DNA of 64,000 nucleotides from V1-33 sp964523105 (GTDB lineage: Bacteria; Verrucomicrobiota; Verrucomicrobiia; Verrucomicrobiales; V1-33), in assembly GCA_964523105.1 (NCBI GenBank), contig CAZFZN010000013.1, positions 92,559 to 156,558 of the forward strand. Reading direction: 5' to 3'. A model generated the notes under the pieces. The model did not search any database and was not told where the DNA came from. It worked only from the letters and a program-made list of their open reading frames with translations. Below, in pieces: positions 1 to 9,245 of the stretch. Positions within the stretch are counted from its first letter, which is position 1, and every line of letters starts with the position of its first letter. The position numbers were made by a program, and so were the translations under genes.

Positions 1-1
1 G

Positions 2-958
2 TTCATGAACAGCGGCTCGATTCTCAAAGGACGCCCCAGCATGGGCAGCTGGCTGCTCTACGGACTCGGCAGCGAGACGGAGAATCTCCCGGGATTCATC
101 GTGCTGATGTCGCAGGCGCGCGGCTACGGCGGCGCGCAGCCGGTGAGTGCGCGGCAGTGGGGTGCGGGTTTTCTGCCCAGCAAGTATCAGGGCATCCTCT
201 TTCAGTCCCGCGGCGATGCCGTGCACTACGTTGGCAATCCCGACGGCGTTTGCCAAAGCACGCAGCGGCTCGTGGTCGAGGAGATCAACCGCCTCAACGG
301 CATCGCCGCGGCGGAACACGCGGATCCCGAGGCGCTGACCCGCATCGCCCAGTACGAGATGGCATTCCGAATGCAAACCAGCGTGCCGGACCTGACGGAT
401 TTCAAGGACGAGTCGCCGCAGATGCTGGAAAGTTACGGCGTAAAAGAGCCGGGCGACGGATCGTTCGCCAGCAACTGCCTGCTGGCGCGCCGGCTGGCCG
501 AGCGCGGCGTGCGCTTCATCCAGCTCTATCACCGCGCCTGGGACCACCACGGCGACATCGAGAATTCCATGCCGAAGGCCGCCGCCGACACTGACAAACC
601 ATGCGCGGCCCTGGTGAACGACCTCAAACAGCGCGGCATGCTCGACGACACCCTGATCATCTGGGGCGGTGAATTCGGCCGCACTCCCATGGGCCAGGGC
701 AGCGGGCGGGATCACCACATCAATTCCTTCAGCATCTGGCTCGCCGGCGGCGGCATCAAAGGCGGCATCACCCACGGAGCGACCGATGACCTCGGCTACC
801 GCAGTGTGGTGGATGTCGTCACCATGCACGACCTCCATGCCACACTGTTGCACCTCTGCGGCATCGACCACGCCGCGTTCAGCGTGAAATTCCAGGGCCT
901 GGACGCGAAGCTAACCGGAGTGGACCCGTGCCGCGTGGTGAAGGAAATTCTCGTCTAA
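2..958 (+). CDS. DUF1501 family protein, 3' part (5' end outside window)
   Basis: The reading frame is already open at base 2 and no credible start lies in the window, so this is the C-terminal part (about 318 residues) of a longer gene. It matches the second DUF1501 protein of this window (20148-21539) along its length: both have a YGLGS..ENLPGF block, a CLLARRL.ERGVRF block, GGEFGRTP or SGEFGRTP, a GRDHH or GRDHN block, and WLAGGG. The family is related to the alkaline phosphatase/sulfatase fold and is exported, usually with a Tat signal; its substrate is not established. In PVC bacteria these genes usually follow a DUF1549/DUF1553 cytochrome gene, which would lie upstream of the window. 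Confidence 0.85.
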   Translation, partial: FMNSGSILKGRPSMGSWLLYGLGSETENLPGFIVLMSQARGYGGAQPVSARQWGAGFLPSKYQGILFQSRGDAVHYVGNPDGVCQSTQRLVVEEINRLNGIAAAEHADPEALTRIAQYEMAFRMQTSVPDLTDFKDESPQMLESYGVKEPGDGSFASNCLLARRLAERGVRFIQLYHRAWDHHGDIENSMPKAAADTDKPCAALVNDLKQRGMLDDTLIIWGGEFGRTPMGQGSGRDHHINSFSIWLAGGGIKGGITHGATDDLGYRSVVDVVTMHDLHATLLHLCGIDHAAFSVKFQGLDAKLTGVDPCRVVKEILV

Positions 959-1086
959 ATCAGCATCGCGAAGCACGATGGCCGGCGGATCAGAGCCGGG
1001 TTGCCAATCGAAGCCTGCAACGATCCCCGCCGGTGCGGCGGTATTCCGCCCTGGCTGATCCTTGGAATCCTCTCCATGCCGGGCGC

Positions 1087-2682
1087 ATGAAAGTTTTGCC
1101 CTATCTGCTCCTCCTGCTCGTCTGCAGCCTCGTTTACTTTTTCTTCAAACCCCGGCCGGAGCACTACGACCTTCTGGTAGTCAACGCCCGCATCGCCGAC
1201 GGCAGCGGCGCGCCGCTGCGCCGGGGCAGCATCGGCGTCAGGGCGGGACGCATTGCGGCCCTCGGGGATGTGCCCGGCACAGCGGACACGGTGATCGATG
1301 CCGGCGGCAAAGTGGCCGCGCCGGGATTCATCGATGTGCATACGCACAGTGAGGATATCGCGAAGCTGCCGGATGCAGAAAACTTCGTGCGCATGGGCGT
1401 CACGACTATCGTCACCGGCAATTGCGGTTCCTCCCGAACGGACATCGCGAAGTTCTTCGCCGACCTCGGGGAGGCGGGCTGCACAGTGAATGTGGCCACG
1501 CTGGTGGGACACAATTCCGTGCGCCTCAAAGCGATGCACGGCAGCTACGACCGTCCGCCCTCGGCGGAGGAACTCGGGGAAATGAAGGCGCTGGTGGATC
1601 AGGCGATGCGCGACGGCGCTGTGGGCCTGAGCACGGGGCTCATTTACCTGCCGGGCAGCTTCTCGAAACCGGAGGAGATCATCGAACTCGCCAAAGTCGC
1701 CTCGGCGCACGGCGGGATTTATGCGAGTCACATGCGCGCCGAGACGGTGAAAATCTTCGACGCACTGGAGGAGCTCTTCCGCGTTGCCCGGGAGGCGAAG
1801 ATCCGTGCCGAAGTCTCGCATCTCAAGCTTTCCGGCCCCACCTCATGGGGCAAAGCGAATGAAGTCATCGCCGTGCTCGACAGGGCGCGCGGGGAGGGTC
1901 TCGAGATCACGCACGATGCCTATGCCTACACCGCCTCCAGCACCACACTGGGGCAGTTGATTCCTGACAAAGCCCGGGAAGGCACCGCCGCCGATTTTGT
2001 CAGGCGGCTGGAGGATCCGGTGCAGAAGGCGGAAATCATCGCCGGCATGAAGGAAATGCTGAAACGTCAGGGCCGCACCGATTACTCCTACGCCATGATC
2101 GCGCGATTCCGTCCCGATCCCCCGCTCATCGGCAAAAGCATCGCCGAAGCGGCGAAACTGAAGCGCGGATCGGATTCGCTGGACGATCAGATCGAAATGA
2201 TTCTCGACATCCAGCGCCGGGGCAGCGGCAGCGGCGTCTTTCACAGCATGAGCGAAGGCGACCTGCAGACTTTTCTGCGGCATCCGCTGACGATGATCGC
2301 GAGCGACGGCGGCCCGCGCTCTTCGCGCCGCGGCAGCGACGCCTCGCACCCGCGCAGCTACGGCAACAACGCTCGCGTGCTCGCCCGCTATGTCCGCGAA
2401 CAGAAAATCCTGACGCTGGAGGAGGCGGTGCGGCGCATGACCGCACTGCCGGCGCAAACCTTCCGCCTTGAGGGCCGGGGCCTGCTCCGTCCGGAAGCCT
2501 GCGCGGACATCGTGATCTTCGATCCGGAGGCGGTGCATGATCCGGCCACCTTCAACGACCCTCATCACTGGTCGGAGGGGTTCTCCGACGTCATCGTGAA
2601 CGGCGTGCCGGTGTTGCGTGATGGAAAACTGACCGGCGCACGTTCCGGCGGGCCGCTGCCGGCCGCCGGCATCCGTCCGTGA
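1087..2682 (+). CDS. N-acyl-D-amino-acid deacylase (amidohydrolase), membrane anchored
   Basis: A 531-residue amidohydrolase of the D-aminoacylase type, which removes the acyl group from N-acyl-D-amino acids. The ATG at 1087 is preferred because it opens directly into a hydrophobic anchor (MKVLPYLLLLLVCSLVYFFF); the frame is open further upstream but that stretch is not protein-like. The metal site is visible as DVHTHSE (H85, H87), followed by GVTTIVTGNCGSS, ASHMRAE and SHLKLSG, and near the C-terminus the ASDGG block and an ADIVIFDP segment typical of this family. The anchor suggests action on the outer face of the membrane, for example on D-amino-acid products of wall turnover. It lies 128 bp after the DUF1501 gene and converges with the next gene. 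The family is clear; the exact substrate is inferred. Confidence 0.85.
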   Translation: MKVLPYLLLLLVCSLVYFFFKPRPEHYDLLVVNARIADGSGAPLRRGSIGVRAGRIAALGDVPGTADTVIDAGGKVAAPGFIDVHTHSEDIAKLPDAENFVRMGVTTIVTGNCGSSRTDIAKFFADLGEAGCTVNVATLVGHNSVRLKAMHGSYDRPPSAEELGEMKALVDQAMRDGAVGLSTGLIYLPGSFSKPEEIIELAKVASAHGGIYASHMRAETVKIFDALEELFRVAREAKIRAEVSHLKLSGPTSWGKANEVIAVLDRARGEGLEITHDAYAYTASSTTLGQLIPDKAREGTAADFVRRLEDPVQKAEIIAGMKEMLKRQGRTDYSYAMIARFRPDPPLIGKSIAEAAKLKRGSDSLDDQIEMILDIQRRGSGSGVFHSMSEGDLQTFLRHPLTMIASDGGPRSSRRGSDASHPRSYGNNARVLARYVREQKILTLEEAVRRMTALPAQTFRLEGRGLLRPEACADIVIFDPEAVHDPATFNDPHHWSEGFSDVIVNGVPVLRDGKLTGARSGGPLPAAGIRP

Positions 2683-2700
2683 GGTGCACCGCGCGGGGGC

Positions 2701-3954
2701 TCAGGTTTCCGCCTCCAGCGGCGGTGGCGGAGGCGTCATCGTGGCCAGGGCGGCGGTGAAAGCCGAGAAATCCTTGAGCACGTTGCCGGTAAAGCAGTCG
2801 ATGAGGGCGGCGCGGTGTTCGGGAAAGCAGGCGGCGAACGCGGGGAAACTGAAATGAGAATCGTAGAAGGCGTGGATGAGGCGGCGGATGACCTCCATGG
2901 CGTTCCAAAGCTCGTTCTCAAACCGGCCGAGCCGGGCCTCCCTGACATCACCGTCCTGCAGCGCGTCGTGGATTGCGTCGGCGGCCATCTCGGCCGATGC
3001 GAGCGCCAGATAAAGTCCGGACGAGTAGATCGGATCGAGAAAGCCGCGGGCATCGCCGATCATGATCCAGCCGTCGCCGCAGGTCTGACGGTTGAAGTAG
3101 GCCATCCGGGGCAGGCCCCGCACCGGCCCTAACTGGTGGGCGCGCTGCAGCCGTTCGGCGAGCGCCGGGCAGGCCTTGATTTCCGCATGCAGCGTTTGTT
3201 CGCCGGATACGCCGCGAATGAAGAGCCGTTCCGGCGCGGCGACGATGCCGCAGCTGATGATGTCCTCCGGCAGCGGAATGTACCAGAACCAGCCGCCGTC
3301 CTTGAGCAGGAAGATCGTGGTCTCCCCCGCATCGATGCCCGGCAGCCGCTTGCCGCCGCGAAAGTAGCCCCAGAGCGAGGCTTTCTGCAGTCCGGGCACG
3401 CCGGTTTTCAAATGCAGCTGGTTGCCGAGCAGGCAGGCGCGGCCGGAGGCGTCCACCACCACGCGTGCGGCGATGGTTGAGGCTTCGCCCTCCTTCGTCA
3501 CCGCGACGACGCCGGTGGCGCGGCCATCCCCGAAGAGCACCCGGTCCACGAGCGTGCGTTCGCGCACTTCCACGCCGTGTTCGCGCGCATGGTCGAGCAT
3601 CAGGCGGTCGAACTCCCCGCGCTCCACCTGCCATGTGACGGCAGCCGGGCCGGCAATGATTTCTGAAAAGTAGAACGGCGCGGAGTCGCGTCCGTCACGG
3701 GTCACGAACCGCACGCTGTGCTTGAGAGGAAACTCCGAGCACTTGAGTTTCTCCAGCAGTCCGAGCCGTTCGAAAATGCGGTAGGTGTGCGGGATGAGCG
3801 ACTCCCCGACATGATAGCGGGGAAAACGTCTCCGGTCGATGATCAGACACCGGTGGCCCGCCCGCGCAAGGAAGGTGGCCAGGGCCGCGCCGCCGGGACC
3901 TCCTCCGGCCACGACGACATCGTATTCCGCGGACGGCTGAGGAGCTGGGTTCAT
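2701..3954 (-). CDS. FAD-dependent oxidoreductase, tryptophan halogenase-like/geranylgeranyl reductase-like
   Basis: A 417-residue flavoprotein. It has an N-terminal Rossmann motif GGGPGG (residues 17-22), a DRRRFPRYHVGESLIP segment typical of the halogenase/geranylgeranyl reductase branch, VVDASGR, and a second FAD block IGDARGFLDPIYSSGL. No WxWxIP motif of true tryptophan halogenases is present; the corresponding text reads WFWYIPLP, so halogenation is not assured. The ATG at 3954 is chosen because the Rossmann fold starts 10 residues later; the longer open frame upstream runs through moeB. It is 79 bp downstream of moeB on the same strand and may be cotranscribed with it. The substrate is unknown. 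Confidence 0.8.
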   Translation of the reverse strand: MNPAPQPSAEYDVVVAGGGPGGAALATFLARAGHRCLIIDRRRFPRYHVGESLIPHTYRIFERLGLLEKLKCSEFPLKHSVRFVTRDGRDSAPFYFSEIIAGPAAVTWQVERGEFDRLMLDHAREHGVEVRERTLVDRVLFGDGRATGVVAVTKEGEASTIAARVVVDASGRACLLGNQLHLKTGVPGLQKASLWGYFRGGKRLPGIDAGETTIFLLKDGGWFWYIPLPEDIISCGIVAAPERLFIRGVSGEQTLHAEIKACPALAERLQRAHQLGPVRGLPRMAYFNRQTCGDGWIMIGDARGFLDPIYSSGLYLALASAEMAADAIHDALQDGDVREARLGRFENELWNAMEVIRRLIHAFYDSHFSFPAFAACFPEHRAALIDCFTGNVLKDFSAFTAALATMTPPPPPLEAET

Positions 3955-4033
3955 GGCGGGAAGGATGAGCAGCAGGCATACCGGATATTGCGCCCGGTGC
4001 AATGAATCCTCCGTGGTTTCAGCGGAATGAAAT

Positions 4034-5155
4034 CTACCAGTCGCGCAGTCCCCCGGCGAGATTCCGCACCCGGGTCCAGCCCTTCGACAGCAGCAGCGTA
4101 ACCGTCTGCGCGCTGCGTTCGCCGATGGAGCAGACGACGATGATATTCGCGCCCTCCGGAATTTCCGCCAGCCTTGCCGCCACCTGCTCCGCAGGAATGG
4201 TGTGCGTGGCCGGCGGCCACGGGGAGAGCTGATGCTCCCACGCCTCGCGCACATCGAGCACACAAAGATCCGCCGGCGGGCCGTCGAGCAGCCGGCGCAA
4301 TTCCGCCTGCGGGATGGACGGCACCGGCGCGGCGCCGCAGGCGAACGATTCATCGCGCGGCGCGGTGATGGTGGGATGGTCGCCGCAGACGGGACAGGCG
4401 GGGTCGCGGCGCAGGCGGAGTTCGCGAAACCGCATGGTGCGCGTGTCCACATGGAGCATGCGGCCCGTGAGCGGCTCGCCGGTATTTGTCAGGAGCTTGA
4501 TGGTTTCGCAGGCCTGGATGAGCCCGATAAGTCCTGGCAGCACGCCGAGCACGCCGGCTTCCACGCAGGCGGGAACCGTCCCCGGCGCGGGCGGTTGCGG
4601 AAAGAGGCAGCGATAGCAAGGGCCGCCGAGCGAGGGGGCGAAGACGCTGGCCTGTCCCTCCCAGCGGTAAATGCTCCCATACACGTTAGGGAGACCCGTC
4701 AGTACGGCGGTGTCGTTGCTGAGGTAGCGGGTGGCGAAATTGTCGCTCCCGTCCACGATGACATCGCAGCCCGAGGCCAGAGTCAGGGCATTCTCCGCGG
4801 TGAAACGCACGGGACGGGCTTCGGCGGTGATCTCCGGATAGTAACGGCGCAGATTCTCCGCTGCGGCTTCCGCCTTCGGCCGGCCGATGTCGGCATCCGT
4901 GTAGAGCAGCTGCCGATGCAGATTGGTCAGGTCCACGCGGTCGTCGTCCACGATGCGGATGCGCCCCGTCCCTGCGGCGGCGAGATACATCAGCACCGGC
5001 GAGCCCAGTCCGCCCGCGCCGAGGCAGAGCACGGTGGCGCGGCGCAGCTTCTCCTGACCCTCCGGTCCGAAGTCCGGCAGCGCCGTCTGCCGCGCAAAAC
5101 GGCGGAGCCCGTCACCGGACTCCGCCGCTGCGGAAGTTTGATTGTCAGGAATCAC
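4034..5155 (-). CDS. moeB: MoeB/ThiF-type adenylyltransferase with C-terminal rhodanese domain
   Basis: A 373-residue E1-like enzyme that adenylates the C-terminal glycine of a ubiquitin-like sulfur carrier (MoaD, ThiS or similar). Visible are the nucleotide motif GAGGLGS near residue 46, a DDDRVDLTNLHRQ segment, two zinc CxxC pairs (CYRC and CPVC) and VPACVEAGVLG containing the candidate thioester cysteine. The last 100 residues form a rhodanese domain with active-site loop CSIGERS, which could supply the persulfide sulfur. This MoeB-rhodanese fusion is like MoeZ of actinobacteria. It starts 6 bp after the stop of the secreted protein gene at 5162-6244, so the two are probably one transcript. 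No sulfur carrier gene is nearby, so Moco, thiamine or cysteine pathways cannot be told apart. Confidence 0.88.
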   Translation of the reverse strand: MIPDNQTSAAAESGDGLRRFARQTALPDFGPEGQEKLRRATVLCLGAGGLGSPVLMYLAAAGTGRIRIVDDDRVDLTNLHRQLLYTDADIGRPKAEAAAENLRRYYPEITAEARPVRFTAENALTLASGCDVIVDGSDNFATRYLSNDTAVLTGLPNVYGSIYRWEGQASVFAPSLGGPCYRCLFPQPPAPGTVPACVEAGVLGVLPGLIGLIQACETIKLLTNTGEPLTGRMLHVDTRTMRFRELRLRRDPACPVCGDHPTITAPRDESFACGAAPVPSIPQAELRRLLDGPPADLCVLDVREAWEHQLSPWPPATHTIPAEQVAARLAEIPEGANIIVVCSIGERSAQTVTLLLSKGWTRVRNLAGGLRDW

Positions 5156-5161
5156 GGAGGC

Positions 5162-6244
5162 TTACTCCACGGCCTTCTTGCCGGGGGCGGGCGCCGCGCC
5201 GCCGGGCAGCTTCACTTTGCCGCCGGATTTTCCGGCCTCTTCGAGCAGCGCCTTCAATTCCGGGCTCTGCGTGGATTTGGCCTTCTCGGTCTCCGCGGCA
5301 TAATCGAACACGTCAGCGCCGCTCTTGAAGACGATCTTCGGATTCACTTCGCCGCCGTAAATTTCCTTCACGTAGGGCTCGAGGAATTCACGCACCGCCT
5401 GGACGGACTTCTCGTTGTCGAAATTCTCCTCGATGGATTTCGCGACCTTGACGATTTTGCCAGGCAGATCCTCATCGGCGATGATGAGGTCGGCGAGGTT
5501 GAGCAGCTGATCGCCGTTGAAGGTGAAGGTGGCGCTGTTGTCGCCGGTCTTCTTGAAAACGGCGGACTCGGCGATGGTGCCGCTGACCTGAATTTCCGTC
5601 TTCAGCGACATGCCTTTGACGATGTTGCCGGCGATGCCCTTGATGCCGGGCCATGCGCCGCGCGCCTGGGTCAGGGCCTGAGCGATCTCCGCCTCGTCCA
5701 CGTTCATGTCGCCGGGCTTGGGGGCTTCCCCCTGCTTGATGGCCATCTTGCGCGCGGCGTCGAGGATGTTGCAGATGTCGTCCAGTCCGGCCATCGTGAT
5801 GACGGTGTTGCCGGCGGAGTCGTCTTTCATGTCCATGAGCTTCAGCTCCGGCAGTTCCTCCACGGGAATGGGTGAACCTCCGGGCGCGGCGGCGATGGCC
5901 TTCTTCAGGTCCGCCATCTCAAGCCAGTTTTTGGTATATCCGGACATGGTGATGCGGGTGGCGCCGCCTTTGGTGGTCTCGGCTTTGGCGTCGCTCCAGA
6001 CGTCCACGCCGTTGCCCATGCTCTTGAGCATTTCGACGAGAACCTCCTTGCCGTCGCCCAGCGGATTGCGGCCGCCGGCCTGACCGATTTGCGCCATGGC
6101 CGACGCGAGGTCGAATTCCATGATCGTGGTGAATTTGGCGGAGCCGTCCTTGTTGATGGCGCTCTTGCTCTCTACTTTGACAAAGGCCAGCGAAGGCAGC
6201 GACGTGCAGAGAACGGCGGCGGCGGCGGCGAGTTTGATTTTCAT
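5162..6244 (-). CDS. Secreted protein of unknown function
   Basis: A 360-residue protein with a clear Sec signal peptide (MKIKLAAAAAVLCTSLPSLA, cleavage near residue 20). The ATG at 6244 is chosen for this signal; the frame is open further upstream but that stretch has no signal-like or conserved character. The mature part mixes short beta-type segments with lysine- and glutamate-rich helices, and the tail is low complexity (Gly, Pro, Ala, Lys). I recognise no catalytic motif. It is the first gene of a probable leftward transcript with moeB (6-bp gap) and the FAD oxidoreductase. Confidence 0.75.
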   Translation of the reverse strand: MKIKLAAAAAVLCTSLPSLAFVKVESKSAINKDGSAKFTTIMEFDLASAMAQIGQAGGRNPLGDGKEVLVEMLKSMGNGVDVWSDAKAETTKGGATRITMSGYTKNWLEMADLKKAIAAAPGGSPIPVEELPELKLMDMKDDSAGNTVITMAGLDDICNILDAARKMAIKQGEAPKPGDMNVDEAEIAQALTQARGAWPGIKGIAGNIVKGMSLKTEIQVSGTIAESAVFKKTGDNSATFTFNGDQLLNLADLIIADEDLPGKIVKVAKSIEENFDNEKSVQAVREFLEPYVKEIYGGEVNPKIVFKSGADVFDYAAETEKAKSTQSPELKALLEEAGKSGGKVKLPGGAAPAPGKKAVE

Positions 6245-6476
6245 GCGTGTGGGGTGTGGTGGATGTGAATGAATCCGCCCGGGGGGGCCGGGCGAGGGGC
6301 GCAAGTCTATGCCAGGTTTTCGGAAGCACCAGGAAATTGTATTCCTTCCGAGACTCCCGGTTGCCGCCGCATTCGGCATGGTCCTCCTCATCTTCTCCGG
6401 CCACAGGCCGGACGGTGTTTCCGAAGGCGGAAGGCGGATGCCCAAATCCTAAATCCTAAATCTTAAATCCACCCCC

Positions 6477-7238
6477 ATGCCACACACCGCTTTTGTCACC
6501 GGAGCCAGCCGCGGGCTGGGCCGGGGTTTTGCCCTCACCCTCGCCCGCGCCGGCTACGACCTCGTGATTTCCGCCCGGGAAGCCGCCGACTGCGCCGCCA
6601 CGGCGGACGAAATCCGCGCCCTCGGCCGGAGCTGCCATGCCGTCTCCCTCGACGTGCGCGACCACGACAGCATCCAGCGCGCCGCCGCGGAGGCGGAGGA
6701 AAAAGCCGGCCCCGTTCACGTGCTGGTCAACAACGCCGGCTGCAACCGCCGCAAGCCCGCGCTCGAAGTCACATGGGACGACTGGAACACCGTGCTCGAC
6801 ACCAATCTGCGCGGCACGTTTTTTGTCAGTCAGGCCATCGCGCGCGGCATGATCGCGCGGCGTTACGGGCGCATCATCAACATCGGCTCGGTGACCTGCG
6901 TGGCGGGCTATGCGGGCCTCGCTCCCTACGGCGCGAGCCGCGGCGGCGTGAAGCAGCTGACCATGAGCCTCGCCAGCGACTGGGGGCCGCACGGCATCAC
7001 GGTGAACTGTCTCGCGCCGGGCTGGTTCCGCACCGCACAGAACAACGTCATGTACGAAGTCACCGAATGGGTCTCCTATCTCAGTGAACGCATCCCGCTG
7101 GGCCGGCCGGGCCAGCCCGGCGATCTCGACGGCGCGCTGCTCTTCCTCGCCGGGGAATCGAGCGCCTATGTCACCGGCCAGACGCTGCTGGTTGATGGCG
7201 GGATTTCCGTCGGTCAGGTGCGCGCCCTGCCAAAGTGA
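6477..7238 (+). CDS. SDR family oxidoreductase (gluconate 5-dehydrogenase-like)
   Basis: A 253-residue classical short-chain dehydrogenase/reductase. The NAD(P) motif TGASRGLG (residues 8-15), NNAG (residues 85-88) and the C-terminal YVTGQTLLVDGG block are present. The catalytic serine (S138) and tyrosine (Y151) are in place, but the usual YxxxK lysine is an arginine (R155, YGASR). Overall similarity is to gluconate 5-dehydrogenase and related sugar or polyol SDRs, so a ketogluconate or sugar acid reduction is the best guess. The gene stands alone between a leftward operon and the ABC-type membrane protein gene. Confidence 0.88.
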   Translation: MPHTAFVTGASRGLGRGFALTLARAGYDLVISAREAADCAATADEIRALGRSCHAVSLDVRDHDSIQRAAAEAEEKAGPVHVLVNNAGCNRRKPALEVTWDDWNTVLDTNLRGTFFVSQAIARGMIARRYGRIINIGSVTCVAGYAGLAPYGASRGGVKQLTMSLASDWGPHGITVNCLAPGWFRTAQNNVMYEVTEWVSYLSERIPLGRPGQPGDLDGALLFLAGESSAYVTGQTLLVDGGISVGQVRALPK

Positions 7239-7308
7239 TTCGACTTGTCGTTTGAGCGCCGCGCCTACTGTAGCGCGCCGGATGCCGTTCTGCCGGCCCG
7301 ATTCTCTC

Positions 7309-8901
7309 ATGTCCTCCCCCGCCGCCGCCGCTCCCCTGCCCGCCGTTCCTGACAAGGTGGCGCGGCTGCGCGATTTTCCCGACCGGCTCAGCCCGATGCT
7401 GGTGAAGGAACTGCGCCAGGGACTGAAGTCGCACGTCTTCACATGGGGGCTCATCGCCATGCAGATCTCGCTGATCATCATCACGCTGATTTCGCTGGAG
7501 GCGGGCCAGGACCGCGACATCAACGAGTTCTTCTGGTGGTCGGTGGCGGGCACGGTGTGCGTGCTTCTGCCGCTGCGCTGCGCCAACGCCCTGCGTGATG
7601 AATCCAGCGGCAATACGCTCGACACCCTGCTCCTGACACATCTGTCTGCATGGCGCATCACGATGGGCAAATGGCTCGCCACGTGCGCGCTCCAGGTGCT
7701 GGTGGCGATGACGGCGCTGCCCTATCTCATTCTGCGCTACTTCGCCGGCGGCATCGATCTTCCCATGGAGGCCGCGTGGCTCGGAGTGTACCTCGTCTTC
7801 GGCATGGTGGTGTCCGCGATCATGCTGGGGCTGTCGTGGTTCCCTCACTTTCTGGTGCGGGCGGTCATCATGCTGGGCCTGCTCGCCGGCGCAGCGGGAT
7901 TCTGCGGCGGCACCATCGACGAAATCGCCCGGGCCAACAATTACGGGCTCGATGAAATCTACCGCGAGTTGCGCTGCCAGGGCATCCTCTATGGTCTGCT
8001 GCTGACCGCGTGGGTGGCATTCTTCTTCCTCGATGTGGGAGCGGCGCGACTCGCCCCCATCTCGGAAAACCGGGCCACGCGACGGCGGCTGGCGGCGCTC
8101 GCGGTGCTCATCATCGGCGGCGTGTGCTGTTTTACCGGCAAGTTCCCGGACCGCGACACCGCACCGGTGATGGCCATGATGCTGGGCATGGCCATGGTGC
8201 TGCCGGCCGTGCAGGCGATCTGCGAACGTCCGGCCAATTACGCCCCGGTGCTGCAGCCGTTCGTGAAACGCGGTCTGCCCGGGCGCCTCGCGGGCCGGTT
8301 GCTTTATCCCGGCTGGCATACGGGACTCTTGTTTTCCCTGACGGTGCTCGCGGTGTCGGCCGGAATTTTCACATGGCTGTTCATGGAGATGATCGCGTCG
8401 CGCCGGTCCATGTCAGGATACTCGTATTATGAGGAATACCGCATCATTCTGTTCTTCTCCATCATCGGCGGCTGCATCGGGATGCTGATTCTGCCGCTGG
8501 TGGCATGGCGGATGTTGAAGGGGCTGGCGCAGTGGGATTTCTGGCGCTGGCTGCTCGTGCTGCTGGCGGCGGGGGCTTTTCACCTTCTGGTGAGCCTGCT
8601 GGCCGACCGCACCGCCCCGCAGGTGATGATGGCCAACTACGTCCTGCCCACCGGCGGGCTGTTCGTGCTGCCGGCGGCGGAGGAATACGTTTCCGAAGCT
8701 ATGCCGTGGGAAATCCGGACAACGAGGAACACTTCGGACTGGGAATCGTGGATGAGTCGGCGCGAGGTGCTCCATGCGCAGACCACCGCAGTGCACGGCA
8801 GCATCGCACTGGCCTCGCTGACTCTGTGGCTGATCGCTGCCGCACTGATGGCCCGGCGGGAATTGCAGCGCACCCGCGAGGCCGAGCGGGAACTGGGGTA
8901 A
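7309..8901 (+). CDS. ABC-2-type membrane protein (permease-like)
   Basis: A roughly 530-residue polytopic membrane protein. Hydrophobic segments recur through the chain, for example around FTWGLIAMQISLIIITLISL, GVYLVFGMVVSAIMLGLSWF, and near the C-terminus. The N-terminal block LSPMLVKELRQGLKSHVF resembles the start of ABC-2 permeases described in PVC genomes. No ATP-binding partner gene is adjacent, so the transported substrate and even the transport role are unknown. ATG codons at 7282 and 7309 are both possible; 7309 gives a short cytoplasmic leader. Confidence 0.7.
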   Translation: MSSPAAAAPLPAVPDKVARLRDFPDRLSPMLVKELRQGLKSHVFTWGLIAMQISLIIITLISLEAGQDRDINEFFWWSVAGTVCVLLPLRCANALRDESSGNTLDTLLLTHLSAWRITMGKWLATCALQVLVAMTALPYLILRYFAGGIDLPMEAAWLGVYLVFGMVVSAIMLGLSWFPHFLVRAVIMLGLLAGAAGFCGGTIDEIARANNYGLDEIYRELRCQGILYGLLLTAWVAFFFLDVGAARLAPISENRATRRRLAALAVLIIGGVCCFTGKFPDRDTAPVMAMMLGMAMVLPAVQAICERPANYAPVLQPFVKRGLPGRLAGRLLYPGWHTGLLFSLTVLAVSAGIFTWLFMEMIASRRSMSGYSYYEEYRIILFFSIIGGCIGMLILPLVAWRMLKGLAQWDFWRWLLVLLAAGAFHLLVSLLADRTAPQVMMANYVLPTGGLFVLPAAEEYVSEAMPWEIRTTRNTSDWESWMSRREVLHAQTTAVHGSIALASLTLWLIAAALMARRELQRTREAERELG

Positions 8902-9022
8902 CTTTGCCGTTAAGGGTGGCGTCTTTTGCCGTTGAAAGGCATTCCCGCCCCCGTTCGTAGCACTCCACCCCGCCCCGGAACTTTCCTTTTACATTCTCCC
9001 GGCCAGCCCTACACTCCACCCC

Positions 9023-9232
9023 ATGAACACGCTACCTTTCCATTACGCCATCGCCGGCATCGGCGGCCAGGAGATGATGATCATCTTCATCATCGTGCTG
9101 CTGCTCTTCGGCGCCAAGAAGCTGCCTGAATTCGCCCGCGGTCTCGGCCGCAGCATGGGAGAATTCAAGAAAGCCCGCCAGGAATTCGATCACGAAATCA
9201 ATAAGGCGATCGACGAAAAAGAGAAGATCTGA
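9023..9232 (+). CDS. tatA: Sec-independent protein translocase TatA
   Basis: A 69-residue TatA/TatE-type protein: short periplasmic N-terminus, one membrane helix (MMIIFIIVLLLFG), the hinge FGAKKLPE, then an amphipathic helix (FARGLGRSMGEFKKARQEF) and a charged tail. It forms the channel component of the twin-arginine pathway, which fits the several RR-type signal peptides in this window (Gfo/Idh proteins, DUF1501, DUF2264). It is not next to tatC here. A strong terminator-like hairpin follows at 9269-9300. Confidence 0.93.
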   Translation: MNTLPFHYAIAGIGGQEMMIIFIIVLLLFGAKKLPEFARGLGRSMGEFKKARQEFDHEINKAIDEKEKI

Positions 9233-9245
9233 CGACGCGCGCCCC

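Noticed and set aside
2701..3954. True tryptophan halogenase
   Set aside because: The overall flavoprotein pattern fits, but the WxWxIP motif is not present in its exact form and the active-site lysine cannot be placed, so only halogenase-like is claimed.
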